In this document: positions 15,919 through 24,129 of the stretch, one piece after another
Layout of the letters: every line of letters begins with the position of its first letter
How positions within the stretch are numbered: position 1 is the first letter of the stretch
Assembly (NCBI RefSeq): GCF_001954135.1
Contig: NZ_MBEQ01000027.1
Coordinates: 1-33,812, forward strand
From: Mycobacterium sp. GA-1841
Lineage (GTDB): Bacteria; Actinomycetota; Actinomycetes; Mycobacteriales; Mycobacteriaceae
Length of the DNA stretch: 33,812 nucleotides
Direction of reading: 5' to 3'
Notes under the pieces: model-generated
Database searches by the model: none
What the model was told of the DNA's origin: nothing
Seen by the model: the letters and a program-made list of their open reading frames with translations, nothing else
Translations under genes and position numbers: made by a program

Positions 15919-16629
15919 CTACTCGCTCAGCCGTCGTTCCAACCCGGCAATGATGACGTCCAGATCGAACTGAAAATCATCCACGGCGGGAGACGCCGCG
16001 GCCCGCAAGGCCACGATCTCGGTGAGCACCGGGAAGTCGGTATCCGTTCGGTTACCCAGAACCCGGGCGACTTCCGGCAGGTGCGGATGCACGTGCGACT
16101 CGGCTTCATACGCAGCCGAGATCGACACCTTTGCAACAAGGTTGAGGATGCTGCCCGCCTCGGGCACGGCGAAACCGCCGCGCACCAGCGCCTGTAACAC
16201 TCGCTCCGCCCACGGCAACATCAGGGACTCGGCACCCCCGCTGAGCCGGAAATGTTCTTTGATGCCGCCCATCTTCTCGACGCCGTCGCGCAGCGCTTTC
16301 CCGTACGTACGCAACGCGTCCGGCCATTCCGCGTCCGCAGGCAACTCGATGCGCCTGAGCTCGGATTCGAAGTGATCGGCGACGACGAGGTCCAGCAGGC
16401 CGCCGCGGTCTCCCACATGACGATGCAGCGCCTTGCGATCGACTCCCAAGGCGTCGGCGACAGCTTTCATAGTGAGTTCGCCCGCCGGGATGGCGCGGGC
16501 AGCCGCAACGATCTGCGCCCGGCCGATCCGGGCGGGACGGCCGCGACGGGGGCGCCCACCGCTGCTCCCGGAACCCGGCTCGCTGTCCACGGCACCACCG
16601 TAGTTCGCAGTCGACCGAGCCCTTGCCAT
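15919..16629 (-). CDS. TetR/AcrR-family transcriptional regulator
   Basis: 236 aa. After a basic, Gly/Ser-rich tail (GGRPRRGRPARIGRAQIV), the TetR helix-turn-helix reads ELTMKAVADALGVDRKALHRHVGDRGGLLDLV. The remaining helical domain, presumably ligand-binding, resembles TetR_C-type domains (DALRTYGKALRDGVEK ... HFRLSGGAESLMLPWAERVLQALV). It diverges from the unrecognised gene at 16704 with 74 bp between starts. A perfect 12-bp palindrome at 16660-16671 lies in that gap, a natural operator for control of both genes. The ligand cannot be inferred. Confidence 0.87.
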   Translation of the reverse strand: MARARSTANYGGAVDSEPGSGSSGGRPRRGRPARIGRAQIVAAARAIPAGELTMKAVADALGVDRKALHRHVGDRGGLLDLVVADHFESELRRIELPADAEWPDALRTYGKALRDGVEKMGGIKEHFRLSGGAESLMLPWAERVLQALVRGGFAVPEAGSILNLVAKVSISAAYEAESHVHPHLPEVARVLGNRTDTDFPVLTEIVALRAAASPAVDDFQFDLDVIIAGLERRLSE

Positions 16630-16659
16630 GCCGCCCCGCCCGCGCTTTACTGTCTTTTG

Positions 16660-16671
16660 TCCCGATCGGGA
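16660..16671. promoter_or_regulatory. Palindrome in the tetR/16704-gene divergent region
   Basis: TCCCGATCGGGA is a perfect 12-bp palindrome, centred about 36 bp from each of the two divergent start codons. It is a candidate TetR operator, although such operators are usually longer; the flanking bases do not extend the symmetry. Confidence 0.4.
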
Positions 16672-16703
16672 TTATATGGCTGCCGGCCCACCGAAAGGCG
16701 CGC

Positions 16704-17696
16704 ATGAGCATCGACATCTCGAAGGTCAACATCGTCCCGTACGTATCGCTGACCGACGCCTCAGTTCAGGACCATTCGACGCGGGATCGCCAGTTCCCCG
16801 GCTTGCACAATGACCTGCTGTTCCTCTGGGCGATGGTGGATACCGAGAACGGCAAGCGCTACGAAATGGTGCGGTGCCTGTCAGCCAGTGCTGCGTTCGA
16901 CTTCAACCTGCACGAATGCTCGACCGATCTGTGGCAGCACCCGACCAATCTGCGGTTCCCCGGCGAGAACGACCTGTACTGGGGCCCCATCCTGTGGTTC
17001 GAATCCGAGGGCAGGCAGAGCGTTTTCCCCGCCAATGGGGCGATGGCCAAACGGCATCCCATATCCATCACCCTCGGCCCCGACAGATACCGGTGGAAGG
17101 AGCACGATGACAGCATCGACGTCACGTTGACCCCGCTGCCGATGAACGTGACAGCCATCTACGTCCCAGGACTGCCGGACGACGTCGGCTACACGAGCTC
17201 CGGGTGCACGGTGTCGGGCAGCATCGAGGGCTCGCCGATCACCGGTGGCTACGGTGGATTGGACCGGATGTACTGCCTTCCCGGCCTGAGTGCACAGGTG
17301 TCGAAAATCGCCGAACTGGAACACTATTGGTTCGTCTGGGGCTCGATCCTCGATGACGGGCGTTGGGAGACCGGCAACGCCATGCTCGGCGCCGGCAATT
17401 ACGCCACCGCCACATTCCAGCGCGAAGGCGAGGCTCCCGTCATCGCCGTCAACGACGCGGTCAGATCCAAGGTGCATTGGGAACGCCGTGGCGATCGCAA
17501 GCAGCCCACTACGGCAAGCCTTTCGTTCGGTGGCCGTACCTTCAACTTCACTGCTACCCACAACGCCGCCGCAGCAGCCGTGTCACTGGGTATTGCCTGG
17601 ATGCACGGGACCATGCATGAGGAGAACGGACCGCGGCCGACTCAGAGCTGGTCCACCATGGAGATCATCAAGGTTCGCGCGACCCCGCGGGAGTGA
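16704..17696 (+). CDS. Unrecognised 330-aa protein, beta-rich
   Basis: I do not recognise this protein with confidence. It has no signal peptide, no membrane segment and no cofactor motif. Alternating short hydrophobic strands with many Trp, Tyr and Gly residues (LYWGPILWFESEGRQSVF, HYWFVWGSILDDGRWETGNAML) suggest two beta-barrel domains, as in AttH/lipocalin-like proteins or proteins of the DUF7064 type; this is impression, not proof. The C-terminal half has SLGIAWMHGTMHEENGPRP. The ATG at 16704 follows GAAAGGCG. It is divergent from a TetR gene and convergent with the XRE-type regulator, ending 4 bp before that stop. The likely role is in handling a hydrophobic small molecule under TetR control. 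Confidence 0.75.
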   Translation: MSIDISKVNIVPYVSLTDASVQDHSTRDRQFPGLHNDLLFLWAMVDTENGKRYEMVRCLSASAAFDFNLHECSTDLWQHPTNLRFPGENDLYWGPILWFESEGRQSVFPANGAMAKRHPISITLGPDRYRWKEHDDSIDVTLTPLPMNVTAIYVPGLPDDVGYTSSGCTVSGSIEGSPITGGYGGLDRMYCLPGLSAQVSKIAELEHYWFVWGSILDDGRWETGNAMLGAGNYATATFQREGEAPVIAVNDAVRSKVHWERRGDRKQPTTASLSFGGRTFNFTATHNAAAAAVSLGIAWMHGTMHEENGPRPTQSWSTMEIIKVRATPRE

Positions 17697-17700
17697 CCAC

Positions 17701-18546
17701 TCACCTCGATGCCGCCCCGATCACCGAAAGCAACTGCAGTTTCTCGTAGCTCTCGCTTCCCGGCACCGCGGTGTAGACCAAGAGCGAGTGTGACTGCTCG
17801 GGATCGAGCAGTACTTGGCAATTGAGCTCAAGACGCCCAACCTCAGGATGTTGATAGCGCTTGATCTCTCGCGGCCGGATGCCGATCTCGTGCCGGTCCC
17901 ACAGTGCCCGGAACTCCTCGCTTTCGGCGGTGAGCAATTCGGCGTATCGAGCGGCCGTGGACTCCGGACCGCGCAAGGCGAGCACTCCTCGAAGCCCGGA
18001 GACGAACATCCGCGAATAGAACCCGTGGTCTTCGCGCGGGTAGATGTCGCGCGCGGCCGGGTCGGTGAACCACCGATACCCGATGCTGCGCGCGGGGCCG
18101 GTGTAGCGGCACAGGTCGCCGACGAGTGCCACGCCGAGCGGGGTCTGCCGCAACGTTTCCCCCAACTCGGTGACGATCTCGGCCGGGGTGTCGGTGAGCC
18201 GATCCAAGATTCGCAGCATGCCGGGGCCGATGTGATCGGTGCCCGCGCCACGCGTCGGCGGTTGATGCCCGGCGAGCCGGAAAAGATGATCACGCTCGTC
18301 ACGAGACAGATGTAGCCCTTGCGCGATCGAGGCGATCATCTGCTCCGACGGCTGCGGGCCGCGCTCCTGCTCCAACCGTGAGTAATAGTCCGTCGACATG
18401 TGGCACAGCGCGGCGACTTCCTCGCGGCGCAGTCCACTGGTTCGGCGGCGTTGCCCGCGTGGCAGCCCGACGTCCTCCGGCTGCAACGCCGCGCGTCGGC
18501 GGACAAGGAACTCCGCCAGCCCGGCTCGATCGATCATGCGTGCCAT
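17701..18546 (-). CDS. XRE-family regulator with MmyB-like ligand-binding domain
   Basis: 281 aa. The N-terminal helix-turn-helix is of the actinobacterial type [34 protein letters not shown], followed by [20 protein letters not shown]. The C-terminal PAS-like domain (MmyB-like) carries [47 protein letters not shown] and [12 protein letters not shown], typical of this family, which is thought to bind fatty-acid-like ligands. Such regulators usually sit beside and repress a divergent SDR gene, exactly the arrangement here (start 78 bp from the SDR at 18625). ATG 18546 is chosen; ATG 18537 is an alternative three codons later. Confidence 0.88.
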   Translation of the reverse strand: MARMIDRAGLAEFLVRRRAALQPEDVGLPRGQRRRTSGLRREEVAALCHMSTDYYSRLEQERGPQPSEQMIASIAQGLHLSRDERDHLFRLAGHQPPTRGAGTDHIGPGMLRILDRLTDTPAEIVTELGETLRQTPLGVALVGDLCRYTGPARSIGYRWFTDPAARDIYPREDHGFYSRMFVSGLRGVLALRGPESTAARYAELLTAESEEFRALWDRHEIGIRPREIKRYQHPEVGRLELNCQVLLDPEQSHSLLVYTAVPGSESYEKLQLLSVIGAASR

Positions 18547-18624
18547 CTTCTCCCGGGCCCGGTCGCTCAGCCACGGATCGTCAGACCGTGGATACGTCGG
18601 CGCCGGCTGGGCAGGCTCGAGCAC

Positions 18625-19566
18625 ATGCCACACGATGACGACATCACGATCGAGGACCTGGCCGGAAAACGGGCTGTGGTGACCGGGGCGAGCGACGGCA
18701 TCGGTCTCGGGATCGCAACGCGGTTGGCCGGCGCAGGCGCCGAGGTGGTCATGCCGGTCCGAAACCCGAGCAAGGGTGCGGCGGCCGTCGCGAAGATCCG
18801 CACCCAGCATCCGCGGGCCAAGCTCTCCCTCGAGGAACTCGACCTGTCGTCGTTGAGGTCGGTGGCCGCGCTCGGCGAGAAACTGTGCGCCGACGGCGCG
18901 CCGATCCACCTGCTGATCAACAACGCCGGGGTGATGACGCCACCGGATCGGCAGACCACCGCCGACGGATTCGAGTTGCAGTTCGGCACGAACCATCTGG
19001 GGCACTTCGCGCTCACCGCCCATCTACTACCGCTCCTGACGGCCGGCCGCGCCCGGGTGACCTCGCAGACCAGCGTCGCCGCCCGCAGCGGCGCGATCAA
19101 CTGGGCCGACCTCGATCGGGAGCGCTCCTATGACGGCATGGCCGCCTACCGACAGTCCAAGATCGCGGTCGGCTTGTTCGGGCTGGAGCTCAACCGGCGT
19201 AGCGCCGCCGCGGGCTGGGGCATCACCAGCAACATCTCCCATCCCGGGGTGGCCCCGACGAGTCTGCTCGCCGCCCGGCCGGAGGTGGGCCGCGCCGAGG
19301 ACACCGTCGGCGTGCGGCTGATCCGCTGGCTCTCGGCGCGTGGCCTGATCGTGGGCACCGTGGCCAGCGCGAAACTCCCGGCGCTGATGGCAGCGGTATC
19401 GGCTGAGGCAACGGGCGGCGCGTTCTACGGACCGCAGTGGCCGGGCCACGTCGGCGGTCCACCCGGTGTGCAGAAACTGTGGAAACCGCTGCGGGACAAC
19501 GCAAACGCAAACCGTCTTTGGAAGGTCTCCGAGGAACTCACCGGTGCGACGTTCGCGTCGTCGTAG
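18625..19566 (+). CDS. Short-chain dehydrogenase/reductase
   Basis: 313 aa, a long SDR of the light-dependent protochlorophyllide/retinol-dehydrogenase-like type. The cofactor motif TGASDGIG (residues 20-27) is followed by [10 protein letters not shown], where Arg after the second strand suggests [24 protein letters not shown] (99-104), the catalytic serine near TSQTS, and Tyr175/Lys179 in YRQSK are all present. The C-terminal part ([10 protein letters not shown] ... [17 protein letters not shown]) matches SDRs next to MmyB-type regulators. The ATG at 18625 fits the start of the divergent XRE gene. Its 3' end overlaps the convergent TetR gene by 29 bp. The natural substrate is not evident. 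Confidence 0.92.
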   Translation: MPHDDDITIEDLAGKRAVVTGASDGIGLGIATRLAGAGAEVVMPVRNPSKGAAAVAKIRTQHPRAKLSLEELDLSSLRSVAALGEKLCADGAPIHLLINNAGVMTPPDRQTTADGFELQFGTNHLGHFALTAHLLPLLTAGRARVTSQTSVAARSGAINWADLDRERSYDGMAAYRQSKIAVGLFGLELNRRSAAAGWGITSNISHPGVAPTSLLAARPEVGRAEDTVGVRLIRWLSARGLIVGTVASAKLPALMAAVSAEATGGAFYGPQWPGHVGGPPGVQKLWKPLRDNANANRLWKVSEELTGATFASS

Positions 19567-20236
19567 GACGCGCAGAGGACGTAAGGCGAGCGCGCGCCAC
19601 CTCGGCGGCGCCGTTGCCGGTGATCAGCCACAGCGTGGCCAGCTGCACGATGAACTCGTCGAGGGACAATCGAACGCCACCGTTGACGAATTCGAGGATG
19701 GCATCGGCCGTTCCGCCGATGATGAAGGCCGGGGCCACCTTGGCCAGAGGGTCCTTTTCCAGCTCGACACCGTGCACGCTCCTTCCATGGTCGACGAGCA
19801 CGGACGTGAGCCGGTGCATGACGCCGGCGCGGTGGGTGTCCAACTCGGGTGAGGCCGCGACGCCACCGAGCAGGACCCGAGCCCGACGTGGGTCGTCGAC
19901 GAGCGTCCGCACCGCGGCGCTCACACTCGCGAGTGCCTGCACCTCCAGCGGTTCGGCCGCAGCGGCATCCGCGGCGGCCACCGTGGCACTGCGCACGGCT
20001 TCGGCGATGTCGTCGACGACGGCGGTCGCCAAGGCATCGAGGTCGGTGAAGCTCTCGTAGAAGTACCGCTTATTGAGATTGGCTGCAGTGCAGAGCTTTT
20101 CGACCGTGGCGCCGCGCCACTCGTTGCGTGCCATCACGTCCATCGCCGCGTCGAGCAGACGCTCGCGGCGGTGCCGGCGACGATCCTGGGCGGACTGCCC
20201 CCCGTAGGCACGTTCGGTCGTTGACACCACGGTCAC
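19538..20236 (-). CDS. TetR-family regulator next to CYP136-like P450
   Basis: 232 aa. The N-terminal region [52 protein letters not shown] contains a complete TetR helix-turn-helix; the C-terminal helical domain is Ala-rich. Its GTG start lies 44 bp from the P450 ATG on the other strand, with an operator-like dyad at 20239-20260 between them, so it probably represses both itself and the P450 gene. In M. tuberculosis, cyp136 (Rv3059) also has a TetR gene (Rv3058c) and an SDR gene (Rv3057c) as neighbours, so the grouping is conserved although the SDR orientation differs. Two further GTG codons just inside the frame are alternative starts. Confidence 0.88.
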   Translation of the reverse strand: MTVVSTTERAYGGQSAQDRRRHRRERLLDAAMDVMARNEWRGATVEKLCTAANLNKRYFYESFTDLDALATAVVDDIAEAVRSATVAAADAAAAEPLEVQALASVSAAVRTLVDDPRRARVLLGGVAASPELDTHRAGVMHRLTSVLVDHGRSVHGVELEKDPLAKVAPAFIIGGTADAILEFVNGGVRLSLDEFIVQLATLWLITGNGAAEVARARLTSSARPTTTRTSHR

Positions 20237-20238
20237 AT

Positions 20239-20260
20239 TCTGGCACGGTTTTGTACCAGA
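20239..20260. promoter_or_regulatory. Inverted repeat (candidate TetR operator) between tetR and P450 genes
   Basis: TCTGGCAC (20239-20246) and GTACCAGA (20253-20260) form an 8-bp inverted repeat with one mismatch around a six-base spacer, placed between the divergent starts at 20236 and 20281. The spacing and the 22-bp size suit a TetR dimer. A further TGGTTACC just downstream resembles another half-site. Confidence 0.55.
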
Positions 20261-20280
20261 TGGTTACCCGGGAGGACGCC

Positions 20281-21717
20281 ATGGAACTTTGTTCGCCTGC
20301 GCACGCGCACCGCCTCCAAACCTTGGGCGCCGCCGTCACCTCCAGATTCCCCAGCGGCGAGCATCCACTGGCCACGCCCCCACCGGGCTCGAACCTCAAG
20401 CCGGTGATGGGCAATTACGGTTTCCCGTTCCTCGGCCACGTGTTGAGCTCGCTGGCCGATCCACTGTCCTTCGCCCGCGACCGCTACGAGCGCTACGGGC
20501 CGGTGTCATGGGCCGGCGGCGTCGGCTTCCGTGTCGTCGGCCTGATGGGTCCTGACGCCCTCGAGACGGCCTGGGTCAACCGGGACAAGGTGTTCTCCAG
20601 CACGCGCGGCTGGGCACCGGTGATCGGACCGTTCTTCCACCGCGGAATGATGTTGCTGGACTTCGACGAACACCGCGACCACCGGCGCATCATGCAGCAG
20701 GCGTTCACCCGCAGCGCCCTGGACGGCTATCTGGATCTGATGCGGCCCAGTATCGATCGCACGTTGAGCAATTGGCCTTCGACGCAAGGCTTTCCGTTCT
20801 ATCCGTCGATCAAGCACCTGCTGCTGGAGCAAGCCGCCGAGGTGTTCGTCGGCACGCATCTCGGGCCCGAGTCCGACCAGCTGTCGGCGGATTTCCACGA
20901 CACGGTCCGGGGCGGGCAGGCCCTCATCCGCGCCGACGTCCCCGGCGGGGTGTGGGCCCGGGGTCTGCGAGCCCGTGAGCGGCTCGAGCGCTACTTCGCC
21001 GAGCAGGTTCCCGACCGTCAGCGTGGCGCGGGCAGCGATCTGTTCTCGATGTTGTGTCGCAGCGAGGACGAGGACGGCGCCCGGTTCACGCCGGCCGACA
21101 TCGTCAACCACATGATCTTCCTGCTGATGGCCGCACACGACACCACCGCGATCGCGCTGTCGATGCTGACCTATGAGCTGGGCCGAAACCGGCAGTGGCA
21201 GGACGCGCTTCGCGACGAGGCGATCAGCCTGCCGAACGACAGTCCCACCGTCCTCGATCTGGATGCCTACCCGCTGCTCGACGCCGCGTTCAAAGAGACC
21301 CTTCGGATGTACGCCCCGGCGGGCGCGCTGTTCCGCCAAACCGTCCGCGACACCGAGATTCTCGGCCACTTCGTCCCACGCAAAACCCAGGTGGCCATCA
21401 ATGTCTATGCCTCCATGCGACTTTCCGACTGGTGGCCCGAACCCGACACGTTCAACCCGGAACGGTTCGTGAACAACGCCGCATCGCGTGCCGCCGTGAG
21501 CCGCTACGTGTTCGCGCCCTTCGGCGGTGGGGCACACAAGTGCATCGGGCAGCAGTTCGCCGACATGACAGTCAAGACGACGATGCATCAGCTGCTCAGG
21601 CGGTTCGAGTGGAGCGTGCCCGACGACTACCGGCCGCAGCTGACCTGGGGTACCGGGCCGACGCCGGCCGACGATCTGCCGATCACCCTGAGGGCGCGGA
21701 GGCAGAGTGTCAAATGA
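20281..21717 (+). CDS. Cytochrome P450, CYP136-like
   Basis: 478 aa. The haem-binding loop FAPFGGGAHKCIG places the axial thiolate at Cys421. The ExxR pair is Glu339/Arg342 in KETLR, and the I-helix oxygen-activation motif is AAHDTT (284-289). PPPGSNLKPVMG near the N-terminus and PVIGPFFHRGMMLLDFDEHRDHRRIMQQAF match what I recall of M. tuberculosis CYP136 (Rv3059) closely. The GGAGG ribosome site lies just before the ATG. The enzyme inserts oxygen into a hydrophobic substrate and needs a ferredoxin and reductase; none is encoded beside it. The substrate is unknown. It is the last gene before the accessory stretch at 21.7-23.9 kb. Confidence 0.93.
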   Translation: MELCSPAHAHRLQTLGAAVTSRFPSGEHPLATPPPGSNLKPVMGNYGFPFLGHVLSSLADPLSFARDRYERYGPVSWAGGVGFRVVGLMGPDALETAWVNRDKVFSSTRGWAPVIGPFFHRGMMLLDFDEHRDHRRIMQQAFTRSALDGYLDLMRPSIDRTLSNWPSTQGFPFYPSIKHLLLEQAAEVFVGTHLGPESDQLSADFHDTVRGGQALIRADVPGGVWARGLRARERLERYFAEQVPDRQRGAGSDLFSMLCRSEDEDGARFTPADIVNHMIFLLMAAHDTTAIALSMLTYELGRNRQWQDALRDEAISLPNDSPTVLDLDAYPLLDAAFKETLRMYAPAGALFRQTVRDTEILGHFVPRKTQVAINVYASMRLSDWWPEPDTFNPERFVNNAASRAAVSRYVFAPFGGGAHKCIGQQFADMTVKTTMHQLLRRFEWSVPDDYRPQLTWGTGPTPADDLPITLRARRQSVK

Positions 21718-21756
21718 GCGATCGGAGTCGTCTAGGTTCTTGAATTCGGCCGCTGA

Positions 21757-21831
21757 CGAACACCGAACGTCCATGTTGCGGCAAGAAATCTGACGAAACG
21801 TTCGGTGTTCGGTCTTGACCGAACACCGAAC
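21757..21831. promoter_or_regulatory. Repeat operator of the AbiEi-like gene
   Basis: Three copies of the 11-base core GAACACCGAAC occur: 21759-21769 and 21821-21831 on the plus strand, and one inverted at 21800-21810. The left copy, extended to 14 bp (21757-21770), is perfectly inverted at 21798-21811. The right pair forms a 15-bp perfect inverted repeat, GTTCGGTGTTCGGTC (21800-21814) and GACCGAACACCGAAC (21817-21831), separated by only two bases. The block ends 10 bp before the likely start of the AbiEi-like gene. Published AbiEi antitoxins autorepress by binding two inverted repeats at their promoter, so this is the expected operator. Confidence 0.75.
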
Positions 21832-21841
21832 ACCTGCCACT

Positions 21842-22897
21842 GTGGTGTATGTGATCCAGAACAGGATCGAACCTGAACAGGCGCTCCTCGACGCCCTGAC
21901 CAGCATTGGGTTGACAGCGATCAAGCCGACCGATCCTGACACGTACGTCGACATCTGGGTCGACGTCCCGGGCGGCGGGACCATAGCCATCGAGGTCAAA
22001 TACGCATCCCTCGCATCCGTCGACGGACTACAGGAAAAACTTGACCGATGGAACCGCCGAACTCCGGAAGCGGCGGACGGCCAACCGATCACCAAGGTCC
22101 TTGTCGCCAACAGAATCACAGCAGATGCACGGAGCTATTTGCGCAATGCAGATTGGGGATGGCTCGATCTTCGCGGCCACATGCACGTAGCTGGCCCCGG
22201 ACTGTTCATTGATGCCGATATCGAGCCAACTCAACCGCACGCGCATCGAACCGCCGATCCATTCTCCGGCAGAAGTGGGCTGGAGGTCGCGACCGACATA
22301 CTTCTCAATCCACGAGAGCCTGTGAGGGTCCGATCAATAGCAAAGCGAGTCGGCCGATCGCCGAGCACAGTTTCCGACGTCGTCGGCCGCCTCCGAGAAG
22401 CTCATTTGATCGACGGCTTGACCGCCGTTCTACCCGATTTGTTTTGGAGTCTCGTACCGGCCTGGCAACCTGCATCACTGGACGTTGCGTCTCTCCCAGG
22501 CGACGACAGGGTGTTGCTCAACACCCTGAAGGTCGGTCAAGACAACGGAAATGGGCCGGGGTGGGCGTTGACCGACACCCCCGCGGCAATGATTTACGGT
22601 GCGCCGATCGCACTACGCCGCGACTACCCTCCGGTCCTCTACGTACCTGACGACGCCACTCTACGACGGGCCGTCCAAACCCTGGGTCCGGCAACGACGT
22701 CATCCACTCGATCCGCGACGCTCAGAGCCGCGCCGGTGCGCGTCGTTTCGATACAGCGGGTGACCGACTACTCACAATCGGCATGGCCCCTCGCACATCC
22801 CCTGTTTGTTGCATTAGATCTGGCTCAAGATCCCGGCCGCGGCCTAGAGATTCTGTCTGATTGGACTCCACCTGCGAGGTGGATCCGTGTCTGGTAG
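21842..22897 (+). CDS. AbiEi-like antitoxin/transcriptional regulator of a type IV toxin-antitoxin system
   Basis: 351 aa from GTG 21842. The N-terminal region (ALLDALTSIGLTAIKPTDPDTYVDIWVDVPGGGTIAIEVKYAS) has a D...E-x-K pattern reminiscent of PD-(D/E)xK nuclease-like folds. The centre carries a winged helix-turn-helix (PVRVRSIAKRVGRSPSTVSDVVGRLREAHLIDG), and the C-terminus (WPLAHPLFVALDLAQDPGRGLEILSDWTPP) resembles actinobacterial AbiEi-type regulators. The frame is open from a TTG at 21815, but that start lies inside the operator repeats, so GTG 21842, 21845 or 21851 is more plausible. It overlaps the following nucleotidyltransferase remnant by 11 bp, the tight coupling expected for an antitoxin-toxin pair. 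Base composition looks less GC-rich than the flanks, suggesting transfer. Family assignment is moderate. Confidence 0.68.
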   Translation: MVYVIQNRIEPEQALLDALTSIGLTAIKPTDPDTYVDIWVDVPGGGTIAIEVKYASLASVDGLQEKLDRWNRRTPEAADGQPITKVLVANRITADARSYLRNADWGWLDLRGHMHVAGPGLFIDADIEPTQPHAHRTADPFSGRSGLEVATDILLNPREPVRVRSIAKRVGRSPSTVSDVVGRLREAHLIDGLTAVLPDLFWSLVPAWQPASLDVASLPGDDRVLLNTLKVGQDNGNGPGWALTDTPAAMIYGAPIALRRDYPPVLYVPDDATLRRAVQTLGPATTSSTRSATLRAAPVRVVSIQRVTDYSQSAWPLAHPLFVALDLAQDPGRGLEILSDWTPPARWIRVW

Positions 22898-23341
22898 CAA
22901 GTCGCCTCCCCCTGGCGTCGACTTGGCTGGATCCTCGATGAGCGCGCTCGTGCATGCCATCCCGATCGCGATCGAGCGCACCGGGCGGGCCGTCGTCCTG
23001 ATAGGCGGCTGGCAGTCGTATGCCGACTCAGCAGTCCGTACCGGGCCACAACAGACGTCGACACGGTGGACCGTCGGCGGGGTGACGACCCGTCGCAACT
23101 TGATTTGTTGCTCAGCAGCGGAGCGAAGCGGGCGGGACCCGCAGGAGCTCTGATCGAAACTCCTGCTGGGACAGTCAGGGTCGACGTGCTCGAGGTGAAG
23201 GACTCCGACTACGAACCGCTTCCCGACGATCCTTCAGACAGACTGCACGTGCTTGCGCATGGCTGGGCCGACGCGACCGCTACACCAATGGTTCTGAGGG
23301 CTGACAATCTGGATGCGGTCGAAGTGCGCGTCGCTGACTAG
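22887..23341 (+). pseudogene. AbiEii-like nucleotidyltransferase toxin, frameshifted and short
   Basis: Two overlapping frames together read as one protein of about 151 residues. The first frame (GTG 22887, SALVHAIPIAIERTGRAVVLIGGW) holds the GG of the nucleotidyltransferase signature. The second, from about 23012, gives CRLSSPYRATTDVDTVDRRR with the metal-binding DVDT, then LDLLL, TPAGTVRVDVLEV and DRLHVLAHGWADATATP. Adding one base to the GG at 23011-23012 (GGCTGG before CAGTCG) restores a continuous GGWAVVCRLSSPYRATTDVDT. So the gene carries a one-base deletion. Even when repaired it stops at 23341, well short of the usual 250-300 aa AbiEii size, and lacks the C-terminal helical part. The toxin is therefore probably dead, unless the missing base is a sequencing error and this is a minimal version. 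Confidence 0.7.
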
Positions 23342-23383
23342 CCAACTGCACGGGACGCCCACGCTCGGCGCTACCCTCCGGTC

Positions 23384-23914
23384 ATGCTCAATGAGTCGTG
23401 GGTGGACCAATACAAATGCATGCAACGGTCCTACACGCGGCTTTGTCGCGTAGCTGACCAATACAACGCCGAGGCCGAACTTCACCAGCCAGACAACGCG
23501 CGTGACGCCTTGTACCACTTCTGTTGTGACGTCTTCCATTTGAAGGACTGGATCACCGAGTGCGAACAAGTCGGTGCAGATGTGCGCAGCGCGGCAAGAC
23601 AGGTCCTCCCGAAGAAGAACCTCTCTGAAATTCCGCAATCGGTAGCGGCCATTGCTGCATGTGCCGACATCGCTAACGCATCGAAACACCTGAAGTTGAA
23701 TCACGGGAGTTACACCCCGAGTGGGCCTGCTGAGCCAACCAAGCAAGTTCAGGGTGCCAAGTTCCCGAGGAGCCTGCCGTTTCACTTCGCCGCCACCCAC
23801 TGGACGATCAGAGTAGGCGAGGACGAGCGCGACGTGCTGGAGCTGGCGACCGAAGCCGTCGCAGCCTGGGACAGCTGGCTGCATGAGTACGGACTTTTGC
23901 CGCTTGCAGAATGA
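23384..23914 (+). CDS. Hypothetical protein, accessory, helical
   Basis: 176 aa, function not recognised. The N-terminal two thirds is predicted helical, with DNARDALYHFCCDVFHLKDWITECEQ and later AACADIANASKHLKLNHG; the last third looks like beta strands plus a closing helix (ELATEAVAAWDSWLHEY). The segment RDALYH fits the R-x4-H pattern of HEPN domains, which are frequent in toxin-antitoxin and defence proteins, but a six-residue pattern is weak support. It lies in the low-GC accessory stretch directly after the broken AbiEii-like gene and before tRNA-Ala, and it has several Cys. There is no clear ribosome site; the ATG at 23384 is the first plausible start. Confidence 0.6.
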   Translation: MLNESWVDQYKCMQRSYTRLCRVADQYNAEAELHQPDNARDALYHFCCDVFHLKDWITECEQVGADVRSAARQVLPKKNLSEIPQSVAAIAACADIANASKHLKLNHGSYTPSGPAEPTKQVQGAKFPRSLPFHFAATHWTIRVGEDERDVLELATEAVAAWDSWLHEYGLLPLAE

Positions 23915-23973
23915 GTCGCTTCCCAGCATCGCTGCGTACCCGGCGACCAAACCGCTTCAGCTAGCAAACGAAA

Positions 23974-23997
23974 AAAACCGCTGTTGCCAGCGGTTTT
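23974..23997 (-). terminator. Intrinsic terminator downstream of tRNA-Ala
   Basis: AAAACCGCTG (23974-23983) and CAGCGGTTTT (23988-23997) form a perfect 10-bp stem with a TTGC loop. Read on the minus strand it ends in seven T residues (complement of 23971-23977), a classic rho-independent terminator 3 bp past the tRNA CCA end. Confidence 0.9.
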
Positions 23998-23999
23998 AC

Positions 24000-24075
24000 T
24001 GGTGGAGCTAAGGGGAATCGAACCCCTGACCTTCTCGATGCGAACGAGACGCGCTACCAACTGCGCTATAGCCCC
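24000..24075 (-). tRNA. tRNA-Ala, anticodon CGC
   Basis: A complete cloverleaf is readable on the minus strand: acceptor GGGGCTA pairing with TAGCTCC, D arm GCGCAGTTGGTAGCGC, anticodon stem TCTCG/CGAGA around loop TTCGCAT (anticodon CGC, reading GCG), and T arm with GGTTCGATTCC. The acceptor carries the G3:U70 wobble pair, the universal identity element for alanyl-tRNA synthetase. The discriminator is A73, and CCA is encoded (complement of 24000-24002). It lies 54 bp downstream of the glpR-like gene and borders the accessory stretch, as integration-prone tRNA genes often do. Confidence 0.97.
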
Positions 24076-24129
24076 TGATACCGGTTGCAAAGGCTACCAG
24101 CCGTCGGCCCGCAACCGGAAACCGGCCGC

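Noticed and set aside
21718..24075. Genomic island with tRNA attachment repeats
   Set aside because: I looked for a second copy of the tRNA-Ala 3' end near 21.7 kb and saw none, and there is no integrase, so only a compositional and positional argument remains.
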